Below are positions 1-5,840 of a stretch of DNA of 9,821 nt, in pieces. The stretch comes from Gammaproteobacteria bacterium. Its GTDB lineage: Bacteria > Pseudomonadota > Gammaproteobacteria > Competibacterales > Competibacteraceae. The notes beneath the pieces are model-generated. The model was not told where the DNA came from and ran no database searches. It worked only from the letters and a program-made list of their open reading frames with translations. The translations under genes and the position numbers were made by a program. The stretch is taken from the NCBI GenBank assembly GCA_020047885.1, contig JAIFNF010000266.1, positions 1 to 9,821 on the forward strand. The letters are read 5' to 3'. The stretch's first letter is position 1. The number at the start of each line of letters is the position of its first letter.

Positions 1-254
1 AAACAAATTTTATTTTAAAAAACAAAAACTTAATTTTTTTTGCCTTTTCGGCAAATTAGAACAATTTTCGACTACCAGGAAAAGCTGAACAACCACAAGC
101 AGGTCTTACTAATCAGGCTTAAAGAAAATAAATTTTTTATAAATATTAGTTAGTTAATAATTTGTATTAAACAGATTGCAACCTAATGAAATTTATAACT
201 AAGTATATGAAAAAATAATAAATTTCACACAGAGAAAAGTACGAATCCTACAAA
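1..254. other. AT-rich non-coding stretch at the left edge
   Basis: This stretch is strongly AT-rich down to about position 240, with long A and T runs, in sharp contrast to the GC-rich genes that follow. I see no credible coding frame, tRNA or repeat array in it. It contains a tiny hairpin (41-44 with 50-53). It is a natural place for the promoter of the adenosyltransferase operon, but I could not find a convincing -35/-10 pair at 16-18 base spacing. A TTGCAA at 176-181 and a TATAAC at 194-199 are only 12 bases apart. Whether this is simply an upstream regulatory region or the edge of a horizontally acquired segment cannot be told from the window. Confidence 0.6.
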
Positions 255-367
255 GACCCGGCTGGTCCGGGCATCCAGCGAAGGGCCGGAACGGTGAAAA
301 ACCAGGAAATGCCGGGTCAGTCGAGGGATGGGAGTACAATGTGAATAAAAAGGTAAAATCATTGTGC
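255..367 (+). promoter_or_regulatory. Structured leader RNA candidate, two stems upstream of the adenosyltransferase
   Basis: A perfect 8-bp stem pairs 255-262 (GACCCGGC) with 311-318 (GCCGGGTC). Inside it, shorter helices are possible: 263-265 with 302-304, and 266-270 with 286-290, as well as a GGT/ACC hairpin at 293-303 with an A-rich loop. A second stem pairs 334-341 (GTACAATG) with 360-367 (CATTGTGC), 8 bp with one G-U pair. The block is an abrupt GC-rich island after AT-rich DNA and has no open frame, which fits a 5' leader RNA. The next gene handles cobalamin, so a riboswitch is an obvious idea. However, I cannot align the canonical cobalamin riboswitch core (the CCGCAACUGU segment is missing), and I do not recognise another Rfam class. 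Confidence 0.4.
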
Positions 368-371
368 AGCG

Positions 372-440
372 TCCTCAACCCACATTATTCAGGGGGAGGA
401 ACGTACCAAACAGCTATGTAACCCACTGATTGTTGAGGAG
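372..440 (+). promoter_or_regulatory. Stem that covers the Shine-Dalgarno site of the adenosyltransferase
   Basis: An 8-bp perfect stem pairs 372-379 (TCCTCAAC) with 432-439 (GTTGAGGA). The 3' arm contains nearly all of the ribosome binding site GAGGAG (435-440), which lies 7 bases before the ATG at 448. When formed, the stem would hide the site, as in translational riboswitches and RNA thermometers. The enclosed loop (380-431) also holds a second purine-rich GGGGGAGGA run at 392-400 and a CCCACTG at 422-428, which vaguely resembles a B12 box. The pairing is seen directly; its regulatory function is inferred. Confidence 0.4.
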
Positions 441-447
441 TAGGACG

Positions 448-999
448 ATGGGCAATCGACTTTCCAAAATCTATACCCGGACCGGCGACCAGGGGACGAC
501 CGGATTAGGCAGTGGCGAACGCGTCGCCAAGGACTGCCCGCGGATTGAAGCCATTGGGGCGGTAGACGAGTTGAACTGTGCGGTAGGTCGGGTGCTGACG
601 CATGACCTGCGCAACGAGGTTTCCGCGTGTCTGGCCGAGGTTCAGCATCGCCTGTTCGATTTGGGGGGGGAACTGAGCATCCCCGGCTATGAGTCGATCA
701 AGGCCGAAGACATCGTCGCGCTGGAAGCCGCGTTGAATACTTTCAATGAGCAACTGCCGCCGCTCAAAGAATTCATCCTGCCCGGAGGCAGTCGGGGTGC
801 CGCCGACTGCCATAGTGCCCGGGCCATTTGCCGACGCGCCGAACGGCGCGTGATCTCACTGGCGAGGGAAGAGACGGTCAACGAACCGGCGCAGGTTTAC
901 CTGAACCGACTGTCCGACCTGTTATTTGTCCTGTGTCGGGTCATCGCTCGTGATGAGGGCGGTATTGAGGTGTTATGGCGTAATCCGGGCCGAACCTGA
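448..999 (+). CDS. Cob(I)alamin adenosyltransferase, PduO/MMAB type
   Basis: This cytoplasmic enzyme transfers the 5'-deoxyadenosyl group of ATP to cob(I)alamin, making coenzyme B12. The 183-residue protein carries the family's signatures. These are the N-terminal ATP-binding segment YTRTGDQGTTGL at residues 9-20 with SGER just after it, a PGGS at 112-115, RAICRRAER at 125-133, and YLNRLSDLLFVLCR at 151-164. The length is normal for the family. I start at the ATG at 448 because a strong GAGGAG lies 7 bases upstream and the product then begins directly before the conserved KIYTRTGD. A TTG at 430 would add six residues but lies upstream of that ribosome binding site. A run of eight G (663-670) falls in the conserved DLGGEL segment with the frame intact. 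The gene ends 33 bases before the topoisomerase-helicase gene and is probably co-transcribed with it. No other B12 gene is visible, so whether it serves assimilation, a B12 enzyme or salvage is open. Confidence 0.93.
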   Translation: MGNRLSKIYTRTGDQGTTGLGSGERVAKDCPRIEAIGAVDELNCAVGRVLTHDLRNEVSACLAEVQHRLFDLGGELSIPGYESIKAEDIVALEAALNTFNEQLPPLKEFILPGGSRGAADCHSARAICRRAERRVISLAREETVNEPAQVYLNRLSDLLFVLCRVIARDEGGIEVLWRNPGRT

Positions 1000-1032
1000 G
1001 ATCCCACAAAACTCTCCCCGGAGCCGCGCCCT

Positions 1033-4000
1033 ATGAGTATTGCCGTTATCGCTGAAAAGCCTTCGGTCGCCCGCGATATTGCCAAAGTGCTAGGCGCAGG
1101 CCAGCGCGGTCTGGGATATCTGCACGGCAACGGCTATGTGGTGACCTGGGCGATTGGCCATCTGGTGCGGTTGGCCGAACCCCATGAGATTGAACCGGAG
1201 TGGAAGAAATGGCGGCGGGAGGCGCTGCCGATGTTGCCGCAGCACTGGCCGTTGCAGGTCAGCGATAGCACCCGCGAGCAATTCGAGATCGTTCGGCGCA
1301 TTCTCAACGACGAGGCCATTCAACAAATCGTCTGTGCGACCGACGCTGGCCGTGAGGGCGAACTGATTTTCCGCTATCTCTACGAAGCCGCTGGCTGTCA
1401 TAAGCCCTTCAGCCGTCTGTGGATTTCCTCGCTGACCCCGGACGCGATCCGTCAAGGTTTCCAGAAACTGCGCAACGGCCATGACTTTGACCCATTGGCC
1501 GCCGCCGCCCGGGGCCGCAGTCAAGCCGACTGGCTGGTGGGCATGAACCTGTCGCGGGCGTATACCCTGGCCTGCGGCGTATTCGGCGAGGAAGTGCTGT
1601 CTGTGGGGCGGGTGCAGACCCCGACGCTGGCGATGGTGGTGGAGCGTGATTTGGCCATTCGCGCCTTCGTTCCCGAGGATTATCAGGAGGTCATCGCGAC
1701 ATTTACCCCGGAAACCTCCCCTCCGGCAGAGGCGTCGGGGGTGAAGATCTCTGACGCCGAGAGCTATCGGGGCGTCTGGTTTCGTGGTGAACGTCCCGAA
1801 CCCAAAGCCAAGCGCCTGCCCGCGGATGGTGAGGAAGCCAAACACATTGTCGCCCGCGCCAAACGCGGCCAGGCGGTCATTGAATCCCGGAATGCGGAAA
1901 CGCGCCGCGCGCCGCCGCCCTTGCTCTACGACCTCACCGAGTTACAGCGCCATGCCAACCGGCTCTTCGGTTTCAGCGCACAGAACACGCTGGACATCGC
2001 CCAGAAGTTGTACGAACAGCATAAATTGATCAGCTATCCCCGCACCGACAGCCGCCATCTGTCCATGGCGGTCGCGGGAACGCTAGGGGCGGTGGTGGCC
2101 GCGATTGAGGAACCGTATCGGGATCGACTGGCGTCAGGAACCGGCCAGCGTCCATTGAGCAGCCGCTTTATCGACGACAGCAAGGTGACCGACCATCACG
2201 CCATTATTCCCACGCCCGTCCCGGCTCGGAGTGTGCTGACGGCGGAGGAACGGAAAATTTATGACCTGATTTGTCGCCGCTTGCTCATGGCCTGGCACGA
2301 TGACCATCTTTGGGCGGTGACTACGCTGATTACCGCAATTCACACGCCGCCGGGCAAGGGGAAGGTGGCCCATGAAACGCCCCTGACCGACCGCTATCAC
2401 AGTAGCGGCACGGCGGTTGAGCAAGTCGGGTGGAAGGTGCTGGAACTTGGTAATGACGCCGGGAAAGAGAAACCGGCCAGCAAGCGCAAATCCAAAACCG
2501 CGACGGCGGATAAAGCCGCGACGGATGACGCGGAACAAACGTTACCGCCGGGTCTGACCGTCGGTCAGGCGCAACGGGTTAAAGAGGTGCGGGCGGTCGC
2601 CAAGCAAACCCGCCCGCCACCGCGCTTGACCGAAGCGACGTTGCTCACCGCCATGGAAACGGCCGGGAAAACGCTCGAAGACAAGGAACTGTCGGCGGCG
2701 ATGAAGGAGCGCGGTCTGGGGACTCCCGCGACCCGCGCCGACATGATTGAGACCCTGCTCAAGCGCCATTACCTGACCCGTGACGGCAAGGCGCTGAACG
2801 CGACTGATCGCGGCATCCGCCTGATTCAAACCGTGCAGGGGCCGATCAAGAGTCCGCAGATGACCGGGGAATGGGAAGCCTTTCTGAAGCGCATTCAGCG
2901 CGGTGAAGCCGAGTTAGGGAATTTTATGGCGGACATTGCGGACTTCGTGCAACAGGCCGTGGCGCAGACCTTGACCCTAATGCGTCCGCCGGCGTCGCCA
3001 CTGGCCGCCCTCCCTGACGCAGTCGTGCATGAATTAACGCCGCGCCGGGAACCGATCCCGATTGATCGTCTGCTGGACGTGTTGCAAAAGGTCTTTCGCC
3101 TGTCGGCCTTTCGCCCGCACCAAGAGCAGGTCTGCCGCACCGTGACCGAGGGTGGCGATGTCCTGTTGGTCATGCCCACCGGGGCGGGTAAATCCTTGTG
3201 CTTTCAACTACCCGGCATCGCCCGCGCCGGTACCACGCTGGTGGTGTCGCCGCTGATTGCCTTAATGGAAGATCAGGTCGCCAAGCTGTGTGAACTGGGT
3301 CTGCGAGCCGAGCGCATTCATTCGGGGCGGGACCGGATGACGTCCCGTCAGGTGTGCATCGACTATTTGCAAGGGCAACTGGATTTCCTGTTCATCGCCC
3401 CGGAACGGCTGCGGGTGCCCGGCTTCCCGGAGATGCTGGCCAAGCGCAAGCCGGTGCTCATCGCGATCGATGAGGCGCATTGCATTTCGCAATGGGGCCA
3501 TGACTTCCGGCCCGATTACCGGATGCTGGGCCAGCATCTGCCCCTGTTGCGCCCGGCCCCGGTCATCGCGCTGACCGCGACCGCCACGGTATTAGTGCAG
3601 GATGACATCGTCAGTCAATTGGGTTTAGGCGGCGCGAAACCTTATATCCACGGCTTCCGGCGCGCCAATCTGGCGGTGGAGACGGTAGAGACCAAACGCG
3701 GACCGGATCGACATGCCCTGGTGCGGCGGATTCTGGCCGATCCGGGACGGCGTCCGGCCATTGTCTATGCGCCGACCCGCAAGGAAACCGCGCAACTGGC
3801 TTTGGAACTGGGCGCGGATTATCCGACAGCGGCCTATCACGCCGGCATGGACGCGCAGGAACGCGAGCGGGTGCAGATGCGGTTCAACGCCAGCCAGTTG
3901 CAGGTGATCGTCGCCACCATTGCCTTCGGCATGGGCATCGACAAACCCGATATCCGCACGGTGATTCATACCGCGTTGCCGGGGAGCGTCGAGGGTTATT

Positions 4001-4830
4001 ATCAGGAAATCGGTCGGGCGGGGCGCGATGGGCGGCCGGCTCGCGTCATCCTGCTGTATTCCTACGCAGATCTGCGCACCCACGAGTATTTTCATCAGCG
4101 CAGTTACCCCGACCCGAATGTACTGGCGCAGATTTACGCCGTCCTGAACACGGATTTCCAGTCCAAGGTCCTGTTACGCGACTGGCTGGGCATTGAACCG
4201 GAAGTGTTTGACGCCGCTGTGGATAAACTGCTGACGCATGGCGGCGCCCAGCGCGATATGGAAGGCAACCTGAGCCGGGGCGAAGCGGACTGGCGTCTGC
4301 CCTACCAGCGGCAGAGCGCACATAAGCTGTTAGATCCGCAGCAAATGCTTGAATTCGCAGACAAAGCCACCGGTTGCCGGATGGTGCGGCTGGTGCGGCA
4401 TTTCGGCGACCGGGACGACGATCAACCTTGTGGGGTGTGTGATGTCTGCGCCCCACAGGCGACAACCGCCCGGCGCACCCGGCGGTTGAACACGGTTGAA
4501 ACTCGGTGGGCGTTGCAAGCGCTGGGCAGCTTGCAATTACGCGACGGGCAGACCCCCCGTCAGTTATGCGAGCAATTGTCGGAAGGTACGGCGGATCGAC
4601 GGACGTTCGAGCGACTGCTGGAAGCGATGGCGGGCATCGGGCTGGTGGAGTTGCGGGCAGATGCCTTCACCAACCAGGAGGGCAAGGTGATTGCGTATCG
4701 GCGGGCGTATCTGACCCTGGCCGGACGCAAGGCGGGCGCGAATGAAGTCGGGATGGTGCGGTTGACCGAGAAGGCCGGGGATAAGGCGGCAGATAAGACG
4801 CCGCCCCGAAGTCGGAGAAAAGCCCGGTAA
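1033..4830 (+). CDS. Natural fusion of DNA topoisomerase III (N-terminal) and RecQ helicase (C-terminal)
   Basis: One uninterrupted 1265-residue ORF. Residues ~1-640 are a full type IA topoisomerase III. Its TOPRIM domain has Glu8 in IAEKPS and TDAGREGE around Asp104-Glu110 (the Gly106 variant known from Gram-positive and plasmid TopB proteins). It also has SVGRVQT at 190-196, catalytic Tyr335 in SYPRTDS, DHHAIIPT from 387, and LGTPATRA at 562-569. A Lys/Ala-rich, probably disordered linker sits at ~477-510. Residues ~670-1265 are RecQ: motif 0 FRPHQEQ (693-699), Walker A with Lys720, DEAH 813-816, ALTATAT, FGMGID (965-970) and QEIGRAGRDG (991-1000). Zinc ligands are Cys1115, 1133, 1136 and 1139, followed by a winged-helix-like region (~1145-1240). 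No HRDC domain is evident. RecQ unwinds and Topo III passes single strands, so the pair can dissolve double Holliday junctions and decatenate replication ends. A fused form would couple both steps. GGAG at 1020-1023 precedes the ATG. Identification of both halves is firm; the joint function is inferred. Confidence 0.95.
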   Translation: MSIAVIAEKPSVARDIAKVLGAGQRGLGYLHGNGYVVTWAIGHLVRLAEPHEIEPEWKKWRREALPMLPQHWPLQVSDSTREQFEIVRRILNDEAIQQIVCATDAGREGELIFRYLYEAAGCHKPFSRLWISSLTPDAIRQGFQKLRNGHDFDPLAAAARGRSQADWLVGMNLSRAYTLACGVFGEEVLSVGRVQTPTLAMVVERDLAIRAFVPEDYQEVIATFTPETSPPAEASGVKISDAESYRGVWFRGERPEPKAKRLPADGEEAKHIVARAKRGQAVIESRNAETRRAPPPLLYDLTELQRHANRLFGFSAQNTLDIAQKLYEQHKLISYPRTDSRHLSMAVAGTLGAVVAAIEEPYRDRLASGTGQRPLSSRFIDDSKVTDHHAIIPTPVPARSVLTAEERKIYDLICRRLLMAWHDDHLWAVTTLITAIHTPPGKGKVAHETPLTDRYHSSGTAVEQVGWKVLELGNDAGKEKPASKRKSKTATADKAATDDAEQTLPPGLTVGQAQRVKEVRAVAKQTRPPPRLTEATLLTAMETAGKTLEDKELSAAMKERGLGTPATRADMIETLLKRHYLTRDGKALNATDRGIRLIQTVQGPIKSPQMTGEWEAFLKRIQRGEAELGNFMADIADFVQQAVAQTLTLMRPPASPLAALPDAVVHELTPRREPIPIDRLLDVLQKVFRLSAFRPHQEQVCRTVTEGGDVLLVMPTGAGKSLCFQLPGIARAGTTLVVSPLIALMEDQVAKLCELGLRAERIHSGRDRMTSRQVCIDYLQGQLDFLFIAPERLRVPGFPEMLAKRKPVLIAIDEAHCISQWGHDFRPDYRMLGQHLPLLRPAPVIALTATATVLVQDDIVSQLGLGGAKPYIHGFRRANLAVETVETKRGPDRHALVRRILADPGRRPAIVYAPTRKETAQLALELGADYPTAAYHAGMDAQERERVQMRFNASQLQVIVATIAFGMGIDKPDIRTVIHTALPGSVEGYYQEIGRAGRDGRPARVILLYSYADLRTHEYFHQRSYPDPNVLAQIYAVLNTDFQSKVLLRDWLGIEPEVFDAAVDKLLTHGGAQRDMEGNLSRGEADWRLPYQRQSAHKLLDPQQMLEFADKATGCRMVRLVRHFGDRDDDQPCGVCDVCAPQATTARRTRRLNTVETRWALQALGSLQLRDGQTPRQLCEQLSEGTADRRTFERLLEAMAGIGLVELRADAFTNQEGKVIAYRRAYLTLAGRKAGANEVGMVRLTEKAGDKAADKTPPRSRRKAR

Positions 4831-4839
4831 GCGACTGGC

Positions 4840-5628
4840 CTACAGCGCATCCGGGTCTACGCCCAACTGTCGCAACCGTTCAGCCATTCGTAAAGCGCGC
4901 TGTTGGGCCACCTCGGCGGATTGTTCGGCAGCATCAGCACGTTGCCGGGCCACATCAGCGGATTGCTGGGCAGCATCAGCGCGTTGTTGCTCAGCTTCCG
5001 CTTCAGTCGGCAATAACTCGCCTTCCGGGGTAAACCAGCGCAGCCAAATCGCCTCCACGCCCTGAAAAGTGCCCTCCCAGCGCCCGAGATCGAGATTCAA
5101 GGTCGGGCTATGAATGCGACCTCTAGCGTCAATCGTCAGGGACTGGTATTGGTTGCCGTGCAGGGTAAAGCCGGCAAAATCTTCGGCGTTGAAGGGATCG
5201 TACCAATAGTATTCGGGTACATGCACCTGGCTGGCATAGAGCTTCTTCTTAAGGGTCTTGTCATACTGGGCCGTACTGGCCGAGAGCAGTTCAATCACGA
5301 CATCAGGCCCCTTGCCCTGCTCCCAGGTCACCCAGCTCTTGCGCTCGCCGCGCGGCACATCGAGGGCGACAAAAAAATCCGGGCCAACAAAGCTGTTGTG
5401 ACGGGCTTGTTGCAGGCTGTAATACAGGAACATATTACCGCCGGTGAAACCATCGTCACGCGCCCTCAACCAAAGATCCATGACATTGATCAGCAAACCC
5501 ATCTGAAAATAGTGGCGTGGGGTTTCCATGGGCACTCCATCATCGTAAGGTAAATCGTCCTGGGTGGGGGGTAAAGCCGGTAAGTCGGCCTCGGCAACCG
5601 GTGGCGGCAGGGGAATGAACAATGCCAT
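4840..5628 (-). CDS. Uma2-family (DUF820) PD-(D/E)XK-fold protein with coiled-coil tail
   Basis: A 262-residue protein of the Uma2 family, whose members have a PD-(D/E)XK nuclease-like fold but mostly no proven function. The core spans residues ~25-200. GPDFFVALDV (82-91), GPDVVIELLSAST (107-119), a Lys-rich KTLKKKLY (124-131) and VPEYYWYDP (137-145) match the family pattern. Asp84, Asp109, Glu113 and Lys124-129 are the likely active-site candidates. The N-terminus is Pro-rich with no signal peptide. Residues ~210-254 form an Ala/Gln/Arg-rich heptad-repeat tail, predicted coiled coil, ending in RLRQLGVDPDAL, a terminal motif I associate with many Uma2 proteins of environmental bacteria. The start is well supported: on the minus strand AGGAGG (5636-5641) stands 7 bases before the ATG. 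The stop lies 9 bases from the convergent topoisomerase-RecQ stop. Its role (orphan nuclease, mobile-element remnant or other) is unknown. Confidence 0.88.
   Translation of the reverse strand: MALFIPLPPPVAEADLPALPPTQDDLPYDDGVPMETPRHYFQMGLLINVMDLWLRARDDGFTGGNMFLYYSLQQARHNSFVGPDFFVALDVPRGERKSWVTWEQGKGPDVVIELLSASTAQYDKTLKKKLYASQVHVPEYYWYDPFNAEDFAGFTLHGNQYQSLTIDARGRIHSPTLNLDLGRWEGTFQGVEAIWLRWFTPEGELLPTEAEAEQQRADAAQQSADVARQRADAAEQSAEVAQQRALRMAERLRQLGVDPDAL
4894..4989 (-). repeat. Imperfect 21-base (7-codon) tandem repeats in the Uma2 tail
   Basis: Read on the minus strand, residues 214-241 are four consecutive seven-residue units (QQRADAA, QQSADVA, RQRADAA, EQSAEVA) and a partial fifth (QQRA). 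The first and third, and the second and fourth, are most alike, so the array is better seen as two 42-base units. They match at 11 of 14 residues. The heptad spacing with Ala at regular positions supports a coiled coil. Copy number could vary between strains by slippage or recombination; that is inferred. Confidence 0.8.
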
Positions 5629-5840
5629 AAGTTCGCCTCCTGAAAAGTGGGGATCGGTGTGTCATTGTGGAAGACTATAGCACAACAAACGGGGCATTGC
5701 AGGCTAAAATTTAGTCTAATTCTTTATATTTCAACTAAAAAGACCAAGCCAAAGCCCGGCCTGCTGATACACTCTTTCCAGAAAATCACCTAAGATCCTT
5801 TTCCGCAACGTCCTAATCCACGCCCCCCGAGGACTCCCCC
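5629..5840. promoter_or_regulatory. Divergent intergenic region between the Uma2 and AAA/PD-(D/E)XK genes
   Basis: This 212-base non-coding region must hold the promoters of both flanking genes, which point away from each other. For the minus-strand gene there is a good -10 candidate TATAGT (complement of 5674-5679) with only a weak -35 (CTGCAA at 17-base spacing), then AGGAGG at 5636-5641. For the plus-strand gene the centre is AT-rich (about 5704-5740), and GAGGA at 5829-5833 serves as ribosome binding site 7 bases before the ATG at 5841. I see no confident plus-strand -35/-10 pair and no clear operator. A small palindrome CTAAA-A-TTTAG lies at about 5704-5714. Confidence 0.45.

Noticed and set aside
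33..53. Hairpin TGCC-TTTTC-GGCA beside a T run as an intrinsic terminator.
   Set aside because: The T run precedes the stem on the plus strand and becomes an A run after it on the minus strand, so neither direction has stem followed by U; the stem is also only 4 bp.
271..290. Resemblance of CCAGCGAAGGGC to the 3' conserved part of the TPP riboswitch.
   Set aside because: The required CTGAGA segment and the rest of the TPP core are missing, so the match is short and probably chance.
255..440. Cobalamin riboswitch, suggested by AGGG, GGTGAAAAACC, CCCACTG and the adenosyltransferase downstream.
   Set aside because: The order is loosely similar, but the diagnostic CCGCAACUGU segment and the final conserved 3' part are absent and the spacing is off, so I do not name it as that class.
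1336..1365. Loss of the second TOPRIM aspartate (TDAGREGE instead of D-x-D) as a sign of an inactive topoisomerase.
   Set aside because: The same Gly variant is found in known active-type TopB proteins of Gram-positive bacteria and plasmids, and Glu8, Glu110 and Tyr335 are present.
1090..1845. A 251-codon minus-strand frame opposite the topoisomerase domain.
   Set aside because: It is the complement of strongly conserved TopB sequence, and I see no ribosome binding site or family motif; a composition shadow.
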